A stretch of DNA of 7,735 nt from F1-60-MAGs149 sp044369995 (GTDB lineage Bacteria; Actinomycetota; Thermoleophilia; Gaiellales; F1-60-MAGs149), in the NCBI GenBank assembly GCA_044369995.1, contig JBILWG010000090.1, positions 1-7,735 on the forward strand, in the 5' to 3' direction. The notes below the pieces were generated by a model. That model ran no database searches. It was not told where the DNA came from and saw only the letters and a program-made list of their open reading frames with translations. A program made the position numbers and the translations under genes. How positions within the stretch are numbered: the first letter of the stretch is position 1; each line of letters begins with the position of its first letter. Positions 1-5,675 of the stretch are shown in pieces.

Positions 1-842
1 CCGTCCGGCCACGTGTACGTCGCGACGAGGTTGCCGTTGACAAAGTCGTTGACCGTATCGGTCTGCGACGTCCAGTAGTTGCGCAGATTCGGCTTCCACT
101 TCATCGCCGTCTCCTTGGCGGCTGCGATCTGGGCATCGTCGAGGACGTTCGGACTGACAGCGCCCTCATTCATCATGTGCGAGATGCAGATGATCGCCGA
201 CGGGTCCGAGAAGAAGGACATCTTGCCCTTGTACGCGTCGTCGAGGTAGATCCGCCAGGACTCCTCACCGCCCGTGTTGTCGAAGTTGACCACATCGGCG
301 TCATACGCGACGGACGAGAATCCGACGTCGAACGGCACGTGATAGTACGCGCCGTCGATCTTGCCGCCGGCCTTGACGTCCTCGGGAATGCCGTCCCAGT
401 CCGGCAGCAGGTTGAGGTCCAGCGGCTGGATCAGGCCCGCGGCCTTCCACTGCGGAACCCACGCCACGCACGGGTGCATGACATCAGGCGAGTAGCCCGA
501 GGCGACCTTCGAGAGCGCCTGGGTATCGTCTTCGAGGAACGTGAACTTGAGCGGCGAGTCCGCGTTGTAGCTGCTGGCCTGGTAGTCGGCCCACATCCAC
601 GGGGCGCCGTCGCCCTCGGTGTCGTCGTAGCCGGCCCAAGTGAAGATCTCGATCGTGCCGCCGGGCTCCGTCGCCGGGTCGAACACGCCCTGCGCGCCGG
701 CCGCAGCCGTCGTCGCGGCGTCGTCGCCGCCCGCACTCGACGAACCGGAGTCGGAGCTGCCGCCACAGGCCGCGAGGAACGCCGCCAGACTGGTACCGCC
801 GGTGAGGGCGAGGAAGCCCCTGCGATTGATATTCGGATTCAT
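1..842 (-). CDS. Tat-type lipoprotein, polyamine-like ABC transporter substrate-binding protein (partial)
   Basis: The gene starts at ATG 842 and runs off the left edge after 280 codons, so the C-terminal part is missing (such proteins are usually 350-400 residues). The N-terminus shows a twin-arginine motif (NRRGFL, Arg7-Arg8), a hydrophobic stretch and a lipobox LAAC with Cys26. A Ser/Gly/Ala-rich tether follows, then the mature domain beginning near GGTIEIFTWAGY. That opening, the PDVMHP segment and the DGAYYHVPFDVGFSSVAY region resemble the PotD/PotF-like (SBP_bac_8) family, which binds polyamines or related small molecules outside the membrane and delivers them to an ABC permease. By inference the precursor is exported folded by Tat and lipid-anchored. 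A GGAG ribosome site lies 6 nt upstream. Permease and ATPase genes are not visible and may lie beyond the left edge. The exact substrate cannot be told. Confidence 0.85.
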   Translation of the reverse strand, partial: MNPNINRRGFLALTGGTSLAAFLAACGGSSDSGSSSAGGDDAATTAAAGAQGVFDPATEPGGTIEIFTWAGYDDTEGDGAPWMWADYQASSYNADSPLKFTFLEDDTQALSKVASGYSPDVMHPCVAWVPQWKAAGLIQPLDLNLLPDWDGIPEDVKAGGKIDGAYYHVPFDVGFSSVAYDADVVNFDNTGGEESWRIYLDDAYKGKMSFFSDPSAIICISHMMNEGAVSPNVLDDAQIAAAKETAMKWKPNLRNYWTSQTDTVNDFVNGNLVATYTWPD

Positions 843-848
843 GTGCGT

Positions 849-852
849 CTCC
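849..852 (-). promoter_or_regulatory. Shine-Dalgarno site of the substrate-binding protein gene
   Basis: The minus strand reads GTGGAGACGCAC before ATG 842. The GGAG core is 6 nt from the start codon, and this supports the start that gives the Tat/lipoprotein signal. No TANNNT hexamer sits at leaderless distance here, unlike several other genes of the window. Confidence 0.6.
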
Positions 853-884
853 ACGTCGGTGATAGGCCAAGTCTGACGGACGAA

Positions 885-1052
885 CTACGAAATTGCCACC
901 TCGCTCGACGCAGATTCTACGGTGACGCCGTCGGGAATCGCGCGCTTGTTCCCCTCCAGATCGAGGTCGGGCACGATCCGGTCGAGGAACCCCGGCAGCG
1001 ACCACGTGCGCCTGCCGAACAGCATCAGCATGGCGGGCGCGAGGAACAGTGT
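885..1052 (-). pseudogene. Remnant of an MMPL-family transporter C-terminus
   Basis: Reading the minus strand from about 1052 to the TAG at 885-887 gives roughly 55 residues beginning TLFLAPAMLMLFGRR, continuing TWSLPGFLDRIVPDLDLEG and ending EVAIS. This matches the usual last helix and tail of MMPL/RND-type exporters, where a short hydrophobic P-A-x-M-x-L-x-G segment is followed by W-x-LP-x-x-LDR-x-x-P-x-x-D-x-EG. A complete MMPL protein has about 700 or more residues; the rest is absent, because the frame runs straight into the 3' end of the hemQ gene upstream. No start codon with a ribosome site is seen. I read it as a leftover of a larger gene whose 5' part was deleted or moved. It occupies nearly all of the space between hemQ and the substrate-binding protein gene. 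Identification rests on recalled family patterns, not on an alignment. Confidence 0.65.
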
Positions 1053-1071
1053 GCGATGCGAGGCGCTGAGG

Positions 1072-1812
1072 CTACGCGATCGACAGGCCGGCTTCGCGCA
1101 GCGCATCCGCGAATGGCGCGGCGAGTCCGATCGTGAACGGTCCGAAGATGCCGTAGACGGCGGAGGCCTCGTCGTAGCGCATCTCGTAGACGATGTCCTT
1201 GATCGCCTTCGGATCGTCCGCGAACAGCGTGACCTGCCACTCCCAGTCGGATAGCCCCGTCGCAGCGGTGATCATCTGCGAGACGCGGCCGGCGAACGTC
1301 GAGCCGAGGCGGCCGTGTCCGCCCATCAGGCGGCGGCGCTCAGCGAAGTCCTGCGCGTACCAGTTGGCACCGACCTCGCGGCTCTTGCTCATCGGGTAGA
1401 TGCAGACGAGGCGCGTGTCGGGCAGGTTGCGCGGATGCAGGCGCCCTTCGCGGAGCTGCTCGACGTTCGGATTGTCCGGATTGATGTACTCGCTGGCTTC
1501 GGTGATCGAGACCATGCTCTTCTCCGGCAGCTCGATCAGCACGTCGCCGAGCGCGGTGCGCATGAGGTCGCGGTGCAGCCGATGAACGCGGGCGAGGTCG
1601 GGATGCACGAGGATCAGGCCGAAGTCTGCACCGGCACCGACGACGCTGAAACTGATGACCTGCGCGTCCTGCTCGGCCGCGAACGCGTCGATGAGTGTCT
1701 GCGCCTCGCTGAGGTACAGCTCGCCGGTGCGATCGCCGGCGATGGCGAAGACGAGGTGCAGGACGGCCCAGCCTTCGGACGGGATGGCGGGGGATTCGGC
1801 GATGCGCGGCAT
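1072..1812 (-). CDS. hemQ: Coproheme decarboxylase HemQ (chlorite dismutase-like family)
   Basis: This 246-residue protein belongs to the chlorite dismutase-like superfamily. HemQ (ChdC) oxidatively removes two propionates from Fe-coproporphyrin III to make heme b, the last step of the coproporphyrin-dependent pathway of Gram-positive bacteria. Visible signatures are IYPMSKSR with the likely catalytic Tyr139, NWYAQDFAERRRLMGGHG with the likely proximal heme ligand His166, Gln179 thirteen residues later, then DWEWQVTLFADDP and EMRYDEASAVYGIFGPF. The N-terminal half is the weaker ferredoxin-like repeat. Length fits the family. The open frame continues upstream through the DUF305 gene, but homology begins near GWAVLHLVFAI, so ATG 1812 is chosen. 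It lacks a Shine-Dalgarno site and has TACCCT 6 nt upstream. The preceding DUF305 gene ends 35 nt away. No other heme-synthesis gene is in the window. Confidence 0.92.
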   Translation of the reverse strand: MPRIAESPAIPSEGWAVLHLVFAIAGDRTGELYLSEAQTLIDAFAAEQDAQVISFSVVGAGADFGLILVHPDLARVHRLHRDLMRTALGDVLIELPEKSMVSITEASEYINPDNPNVEQLREGRLHPRNLPDTRLVCIYPMSKSREVGANWYAQDFAERRRLMGGHGRLGSTFAGRVSQMITAATGLSDWEWQVTLFADDPKAIKDIVYEMRYDEASAVYGIFGPFTIGLAAPFADALREAGLSIA

Positions 1813-1818
1813 GTCGGC

Positions 1819-1824
1819 AGGGTA
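1819..1824 (-). promoter_or_regulatory. Possible -10 box for leaderless hemQ
   Basis: The minus strand reads TACCCT, then 6 nt, then ATG 1812. With no purine-rich ribosome site present, transcription starting at or next to the ATG is a reasonable reading. A -35 box is not evident in the 35-nt gap, and read-through from the DUF305 gene is also possible. Confidence 0.35.
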
Positions 1825-1847
1825 GCGAGGCTGACGTGGCCGGGCTG

Positions 1848-2471
1848 CTACTGGTCGAGCAGCTGCTTCATCTCGGTGATCTCGGCGGTCTGCGAACTGT
1901 CGATCGCCTGGGACAGCTGCTGCACTCGGGGATCCTCGCCACGCTCGGCGATGTGCGAAGCCATCATCAGGGCACCCTCGTGATGCTCGATCATGCCTTC
2001 GAGCCAGAGCCGGTCGAAGGCGGCGCCGGTGGCCTCCGACAGGGCGGTCATCTGGGCGGTCGACATCATGCCCATGCCGTTCTCGCCCATGTGCTCCATG
2101 TGCTCGGATGTCGCCGCGGCGTCCCACTCTCGCAGCCATGCCTTCATGTCGACGATCTCCGCGCTCTGCGCCGCCTTGATGCGCTTGGCGAGGGCCTGAA
2201 CCGCGGGGCTCGCTTCACGCACGGGATCCAGCGCGAGATCGGCCATCTCGACGGCCTGCTCGTGATGCGGGATCATCTCCTGGGTGAACATGACGTCGGC
2301 CTCGCGCCCCGTGCCCATCTGCTCGGAGTTATGCGACATCCCGTCATGTGTCGTGCCGGCATCGTCGTGCCCCATGGCGCTGTGATCGGAGCCCGTGCCG
2401 CAGGCCGCTGCAACGCCGCCGACGGCGACGATGAGCAGGACCGCTGCAAAAGCTGTGAAGCGAGACCGCAT
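1848..2471 (-). CDS. DUF305 family lipoprotein, His/Met-rich
   Basis: The 207-residue product begins with a lipoprotein signal peptide: a basic start (MRSRF), a hydrophobic core at residues 6-20 and a VAAAC lipobox with Cys24. The mature part has a His/Met/Asp-rich linker (about 28-53), then two DUF305 (ferritin-like helical) repeats marked by EMIPHHEQAVEMA (His69-His70) and GMIEHHEGALMMA (His163-His164). A second His/Met-rich turn (HMEHMGENGMGMM, 124-136) lies between them. DUF305 proteins are extracytoplasmic, their biochemistry is little known and they often occur near copper-handling genes. Metal binding here is inference from the paired His and many Met residues. ATG 2471 is preceded by AAGGTGAG, which can serve as a ribosome site or, read as TAAGGT, as a -10 box. 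A large palindrome lies just upstream and hemQ 35 nt downstream. Confidence 0.9.
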   Translation of the reverse strand: MRSRFTAFAAVLLIVAVGGVAAACGTGSDHSAMGHDDAGTTHDGMSHNSEQMGTGREADVMFTQEMIPHHEQAVEMADLALDPVREASPAVQALAKRIKAAQSAEIVDMKAWLREWDAAATSEHMEHMGENGMGMMSTAQMTALSEATGAAFDRLWLEGMIEHHEGALMMASHIAERGEDPRVQQLSQAIDSSQTAEITEMKQLLDQ

Positions 2472-2477
2472 GTGCTC

Positions 2478-2483
2478 ACCTTA
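2478..2483 (-). promoter_or_regulatory. Overlapping -10-like box and ribosome-site candidate of the DUF305 gene
   Basis: The minus strand reads TAAGGTGAGCAC before ATG 2471. TAAGGT ends 6 nt before the ATG, the same distance as the -10-like boxes of other genes here. The AAGGTGAG inside it also resembles a Shine-Dalgarno sequence. Only one of these roles may be real. If TAAGGT is the -10 box, the expected -35 position falls at the edge of the palindrome at 2504-2543. Confidence 0.35.
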
Positions 2484-2503
2484 TCGGTCGAATCCGAAAC
2501 CCG

Positions 2504-2543
2504 GCCGATGTCACGGTGGGCCCCGGCCCACCGTGTCATCGGC
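2504..2543. repeat. Palindrome A: 40-bp inverted repeat upstream of the DUF305 gene
   Basis: GCCGATG (2504-2510) pairs with CATCGGC (2537-2543), and CACGGTGGGCC (2512-2522) pairs with GGCCCACCGTG (2525-2535). There is a single T/T mismatch and a 2-nt centre, so 18 of 19 arm positions match. No T-run follows on either strand. It lies 33 bp upstream of the DUF305 start and, if that gene is leaderless, in the promoter region, which suits a regulator-binding site. A transcript hairpin that ends messages from the amidohydrolase gene is the alternative. Its inner 30 bp resemble palindrome B at 2701-2730. Confidence 0.8.
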
Positions 2544-2595
2544 GACATCGCGCCAATCCTGGCCTGATCGCCACGAACGCGCGCGCGGCGCCGGC

Positions 2596-2644
2596 CAATG
2601 CGCGTATCCGGCGCGCGAGTTCCGCGCCCGCGACTGGCGCATTG
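2596..2644. repeat. Nested inverted repeat (two-tier hairpin) in the intergenic stretch
   Basis: CAATGCGC (2596-2603) is complementary to GCGCATTG (2637-2644). Inside them GGCGCG (2610-2615) is complementary to CGCGCC (2623-2628) with a 7-nt loop. The result would be an outer 8-bp and an inner 6-bp stem separated by internal loops. In such GC-rich DNA the inner stem could arise by chance; the outer A/T-containing arm is more telling. No gene is seen on either strand across it. Confidence 0.4.
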
Positions 2645-2700
2645 ACACGCGCGTCCTCTCACTCGTCGCGACCTCCATGCCAATCCACACGAACGTGGAC

Positions 2701-2730
2701 TGACACCATGGGCCCGGGCCCAGGTTGTCA
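2701..2730. repeat. Palindrome B: 30-bp inverted repeat behind the amidohydrolase gene
   Basis: TGACA (2701-2705) pairs with TGTCA (2726-2730), and the centre TGGGCCCGGGCCCA (2709-2722) is a perfect palindrome, with only two mismatched pairs between these blocks. It starts 33 nt after the amidohydrolase stop codon on the minus strand, the usual place for a terminator, although no U-run follows. Its sequence agrees with the minus-strand reading of palindrome A at 23 of 30 positions (shared blocks TGACAC, TGGGCC and GGGCCCA), so a common binding protein or a repeat family is an alternative reading. Confidence 0.75.
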
Positions 2731-2763
2731 ATTCCGACGCTTGCGCACGCGAAGCGCGCGGGG

Positions 2764-3951
2764 TCAGCCGAGCTGGCGCGCCATTGCGGCGGCGAGCACG
2801 CGGATCGCGTCGAGACAGACCGCCTCGTCCGAATGCTCGGCGGGGTTGTGGCTGATCCCGTTCGGGCTGCGGGTGAAGATCATCACGCTCGGGACGCCGC
2901 TGAGTGCGAGCGTGCCGGCGTCGTGTCCCGCGTACGACGGCAGGTCCATGGAGGAGATACCGAGCTCCCGCGCCATGGCGTGGAGATCGGCGATCAGGCC
3001 CGGATCGAAGATGGCCGCGTCGTCCGTCGAACGGTGCTCGATCGTGAAATCCGGAAACCCGTCGATCAGCGCCTGCACCACGGCGTCGCGGGTCGCGTTG
3101 TCGAGCGCGCGCGTATCGAGCGTGCCGTAGACGCGGCCGGGAATCACGTTGGTCCCAGCGGGCCACGGCGTGATGCGGCCGATCGTCGCCACCGCCCCCG
3201 GGCGGGCCTCCGCCTCGCGCTTGGCAGCCAGCACGAACTCCGCAGCGCGCACCAGCGCATCGCGCCGGCCCGCCATCGGCGTCGTGCCCGCATGGTTCGC
3301 CTCGCCCGTCACGCTCCACTCCCACCGACCGCGCGCCGACAGGCGCGTCGCAATGCCGAGCGTCGTGTCAGCGGGATCGAGCGCAATGCCCTGCTCGACA
3401 TGGATCTCGAAGTACGACCCGATCCGCCGCTGGAGCCCCGCAGCCGCCGTCGGATCCTGCGGCCCGACATCGCGGATGCTGATGCCATCCCTGTCCGTCG
3501 AATCCGCAACCTCATCGCCGAACGTCCCGACCATCGTGCGCGACCCGAAGCAGGGCGTGTTGAACCGCGAGCCCTCCTCATCGGCAAACGCGATCACCGC
3601 CAGACGCTCTGCGCCCGCCACCCCCGCCGCGCGCAGAGCCAGCACCGCCACCAGCCCAGCCACCACGCCGAGGGCCCCATCGAAAGCACCGCCCTTCGGC
3701 ACGGTGTCGAGGTGCGAGCCGGTCACGACCAGACCCTCGGCAGGCGCCTGCGGATCGGTGATCCACAGATTGCCCGCTGGATCGTGCTCGCAGACCAGCC
3801 CACCGGCCTCCGCAACGTCGATCACGACCTGCTCCGCGGCGCGCAACTCGTCGGTCCACGGTGCCCGCGTCCACCCCTCGGCCGAATATCCCTGCGCGTT
3901 GACGCCGCTGAAGAGGTGCCGATACAGCTCGTCGTCGATTGCGATGCTCAT
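2764..3951 (-). CDS. M20-family amidohydrolase (allantoate amidohydrolase / N-carbamoyl-amino-acid hydrolase type)
   Basis: The 395-residue protein carries all landmarks of the binuclear-metal M20 amidohydrolases that hydrolyse carbamoyl or ureido groups, such as allantoate amidohydrolase and L-carbamoylase. These cytosolic enzymes free ammonia and CO2 in purine, pyrimidine or hydantoin breakdown. Motifs in order are GSHLDTVPKGGAFDGALG (metal His80, Asp91; Asp82), ADEEGSRF (Glu125 base, Glu126), HVEQG (His184), ANHAGTTPM in the lid/dimerisation domain (His220), GHDAG (343) and NGISHNPAEHS (metal His368). The catalytic set is complete. The substrate cannot be assigned from motifs alone. ATG 3951 overlaps the kinase stop as ATGA and has GGGGGAG 6 nt upstream. 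An in-frame ATG at 3966 would add five residues inside the kinase gene and is less likely. The coupling implies co-expression with the kinase; palindrome B follows the stop. Confidence 0.9.
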   Translation of the reverse strand: MSIAIDDELYRHLFSGVNAQGYSAEGWTRAPWTDELRAAEQVVIDVAEAGGLVCEHDPAGNLWITDPQAPAEGLVVTGSHLDTVPKGGAFDGALGVVAGLVAVLALRAAGVAGAERLAVIAFADEEGSRFNTPCFGSRTMVGTFGDEVADSTDRDGISIRDVGPQDPTAAAGLQRRIGSYFEIHVEQGIALDPADTTLGIATRLSARGRWEWSVTGEANHAGTTPMAGRRDALVRAAEFVLAAKREAEARPGAVATIGRITPWPAGTNVIPGRVYGTLDTRALDNATRDAVVQALIDGFPDFTIEHRSTDDAAIFDPGLIADLHAMARELGISSMDLPSYAGHDAGTLALSGVPSVMIFTRSPNGISHNPAEHSDEAVCLDAIRVLAAAMARQLG

Positions 3952-5225
3952 GCGAGTCTCCCCCATAGTGCCGAGACGCCGACCGTGAGCCAGGCGTTGG
4001 CGGTCCAGACGATCATGCCCGTGACGAATCCACCCGTGACGACGGCCAGCAGGCCGAGCGCATTAGCGGACAGGCGACGATGCGCCCGCCCACGGTTGCG
4101 CGTCGCCCACAGCGCGAGCAGCCCCAGCGCGAAGCAGATGATCGCCGCCCCGGCCAGCACCGCAAACCCCGCGGCCGCGTCGGTGCGGCCGATCGGCTTG
4201 GTCACCTCGATACCGGCCCGTGTCAACTGCACCCCCGCGGCAACGCCGAGCCCCGCCAGGAGGACCCCGATCGCCAAGAGGACCACCGCGAAGCGCAGGG
4301 CACCCGTGCGCACGCCGGATCGGGGCGGCTCGGGCTCGGGAGCCATCATCGTCGGCGGGATCTCCTCGGCCGGGATGCGCGTGGTGGCGCGCGCGTCTTC
4401 CTCGGCCAGGCTGGGTACGTCGCCGGCCAGCATGCGCGCGACGTCCTCGGCGCGCGGACGGCGCTCCGGCGCACGCTGGAGCAGCGAGAGAATCAGCGCC
4501 TCGGCGGCGAGCGGCAGGTCCGGCACGAACGCGGTCGGCGGTGGCGGATCCTCATGCATTCGGCGCATGCCGACCTCGATGCGGTCCGAGCCCTCGAAGG
4601 GCAGCGAGCCGGTGGCGAGCTCGTACAGGATGCACCCGAGCGCGTACATGTCAGCGCGCTCGGTGACGTCGAGCCCGGCAGCCTGCTCTGGCGCCCAGTA
4701 CTCCGGACTGCCGACACGCGAGCCGTCGCCGGTGATGTCGGTCTCCTCGGCGCTGCGTCGGAGGACGTCGGCCAGGCCGAAGTCCGCAACCCGGAGTTGC
4801 CCGTCGTCGCCGAACAGGACGTTGCCCGGCTTGAGGTCGCGATGCGTGACACCCGCAGCGTGCGCGTGCGCGATGCCCCGCGCCATCGCCAGCCCGAGCT
4901 CGGCCACCTCGGCCCACGGCAGCGGCGCATCCTGCGTGCGCCGAACGAGCGTGCCGCCACCACAGTGCTCCTGCACGAGAAAGGGCGTCGGCAACGCATC
5001 GTCGAAGTCGAGGACCTGCACGATGTTGGGATGTCGCAGTTGCGCGAGCGTCGTCGCCTCGCGCTGAAAGCGCCGGCGCGCCTCCTCGTCTGTTGCCACC
5101 CACGGGTGCAGCATCTTGACGGCGACGACGCGATCGAGACGGAGATCCCGGGCGCGGAAGACCTCGCCGGTGCCGCCACGTCCGAGCGATGCCTCGAGGC
5201 GGTAGCGTCCGCCGAGATCCGTCAT
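3948..5225 (-). CDS. Membrane-anchored Ser/Thr protein kinase, PknB-like, without PASTA domains
   Basis: The 425-residue protein has an N-terminal Hanks-type kinase domain (about 8-270). Visible are the glycine loop LGRGGTGEVF (14-23), VAVK with Lys37, alphaC Glu56, HRDLKPGN with catalytic Asp130, DFG with Asp148, an activation segment rich in Thr/Ser (162-173) and APE at 178-180. All catalytic residues are present, so it should be active. A Pro/Glu-rich linker (about 271-305) leads to three predicted membrane helices (about 310-334, 350-374 and 388-415) and a very short tail. There is no PASTA, WD40 or other known sensor domain. ATG 5225 is 10 nt after the zinc-ribbon stop and has only a weak GGGACG upstream. 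A GTG at 5252 in the same frame would overlap the preceding gene and lies outside the kinase fold. The 3' end overlaps the amidohydrolase start. Its substrates are unknown. Confidence 0.93.
   Translation of the reverse strand: MTDLGGRYRLEASLGRGGTGEVFRARDLRLDRVVAVKMLHPWVATDEEARRRFQREATTLAQLRHPNIVQVLDFDDALPTPFLVQEHCGGGTLVRRTQDAPLPWAEVAELGLAMARGIAHAHAAGVTHRDLKPGNVLFGDDGQLRVADFGLADVLRRSAEETDITGDGSRVGSPEYWAPEQAAGLDVTERADMYALGCILYELATGSLPFEGSDRIEVGMRRMHEDPPPPTAFVPDLPLAAEALILSLLQRAPERRPRAEDVARMLAGDVPSLAEEDARATTRIPAEEIPPTMMAPEPEPPRSGVRTGALRFAVVLLAIGVLLAGLGVAAGVQLTRAGIEVTKPIGRTDAAAGFAVLAGAAIICFALGLLALWATRNRGRAHRRLSANALGLLAVVTGGFVTGMIVWTANAWLTVGVSALWGRLA
3958..3964 (-). promoter_or_regulatory. Shine-Dalgarno site of the amidohydrolase gene
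   Basis: The minus strand reads GGGGGAG 6 nt before ATG 3951, within the last codons of the kinase gene. It decides in favour of ATG 3951 over ATG 3966, which would place this motif inside the reading frame. Confidence 0.65.
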
Positions 5226-5235
5226 CGTCCCGGCC

Positions 5236-5583
5236 CTACGCGGCTTCGGCACCGGGACCGAAGTCCTCGGGCAGGATCCGCAGGTCGGGTGCGGGATCGC
5301 CGTACGGCGGGCGCTCGATGGTCGGGTCGACGCGCTCGATCGCCTCGAGATGACGTTCGAGCGACAGCCGGGCGCGGCGCATCACCTGGTCGTAGCGTGC
5401 CACGGCCTCCTGCGGCACGCACTCGCGCGCCGTGCCGCCGCAATCGGGGCAGCGCAGGTCGATCTCCCAGACGTCCTCGCCGAGTCGGCGCCACTGGACC
5501 GGCTGCATCAGCTTGGACGGGCAGGCTCGACAGCGCTCGAGCGCGGTATCGGCGTTGCCGGTGAGCCGTTCGGAGCGATCCAT
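5236..5583 (-). CDS. Small zinc-ribbon protein of unknown function
   Basis: The 115-residue protein has two CxxC knuckles, Cys18-x2-Cys21 (CRACP) and Cys45-x2-Cys48 (CPDCG), 23 residues apart, as in a zinc ribbon that binds one Zn. Between them lies a Trp-rich strand region (PVQWRRL, DVWEIDLR). The C-terminal half is charged and helical (about 56-85), then Pro/Asp/Glu-rich and probably flexible. I have an impression of similar short proteins in high-GC actinobacteria but can give no function; nucleic-acid or protein binding are both open. ATG 5583 has no Shine-Dalgarno site but has TAGCCT 8 nt upstream. The open frame extends far upstream antisense-like through the membrane-protein gene as Arg-rich text without motifs, so the longer start is rejected. 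The kinase gene begins 10 nt after its stop, so the two are probably one transcript. Confidence 0.8.
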   Translation of the reverse strand: MDRSERLTGNADTALERCRACPSKLMQPVQWRRLGEDVWEIDLRCPDCGGTARECVPQEAVARYDQVMRRARLSLERHLEAIERVDPTIERPPYGDPAPDLRILPEDFGPGAEAA

Positions 5584-5591
5584 CTGCGACA

Positions 5592-5597
5592 AGGCTA
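5592..5597 (-). promoter_or_regulatory. Possible -10 box for leaderless zinc-ribbon/kinase/amidohydrolase transcript
   Basis: The minus strand reads TAGCCT, 8 nt, then ATG 5583. No ribosome site is seen, and a good -35 box is not evident 16-18 nt further upstream. The 92-nt gap after the MASE1-EamA gene leaves room for a promoter here that would serve the three-gene unit. Confidence 0.35.
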
Positions 5598-5675
5598 CGA
5601 CGCTGCCCGGACAGAGCCACCACGCTCGGTATGCGGCTGGAACCGCCGGGCCATCCACACCCCTCGGCACGGGGA

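Larger units (their letters stand above)
2472..2763. other. Gene-free stretch with structured repeats
   Basis: No frame here shows a recognisable protein, and short open frames on both strands are Arg/Ala/Pro-rich and lack start signals. The stretch separates the amidohydrolase stop from the DUF305 start. It contains palindrome A (2504-2543), a nested hairpin (2596-2644), a small TCCAC/GTGGA hairpin (2684-2699) and palindrome B (2701-2730). A TTGACA hexamer at 2642-2647 on the plus strand has no convincing partner -10 box or gene after it. A small non-coding RNA cannot be excluded. Confidence 0.6.

Noticed and set aside
1072..2139. A 355-residue form of HemQ
   Set aside because: The extra 109 residues overlap the DUF305 gene in another frame and look like shadow sequence; HemQ similarity begins after ATG 1812.
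2725..5067. A 780-codon open frame on the plus strand
   Set aside because: It lies antisense to the kinase and amidohydrolase genes, is rich in Arg, Ala, Pro and Ser without domains, and reflects codon bias in GC-rich DNA. The minus-strand products have full catalytic motifs.
5226..5252. GTG 5252 as start of the kinase
   Set aside because: It would overlap the end of the zinc-ribbon gene and add nine residues outside the kinase fold; ATG 5225 is more natural.
4080..5564. A 494-codon open frame on the plus strand
   Set aside because: Antisense to the kinase and zinc-ribbon genes, Arg-rich, no motif or start signal.
5660..5674. CCCC/GGGG hairpin right behind the MASE1-EamA stop codon, as a terminator
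   Set aside because: Only four base pairs with a 7-nt loop and no U-run; easily chance in this composition.
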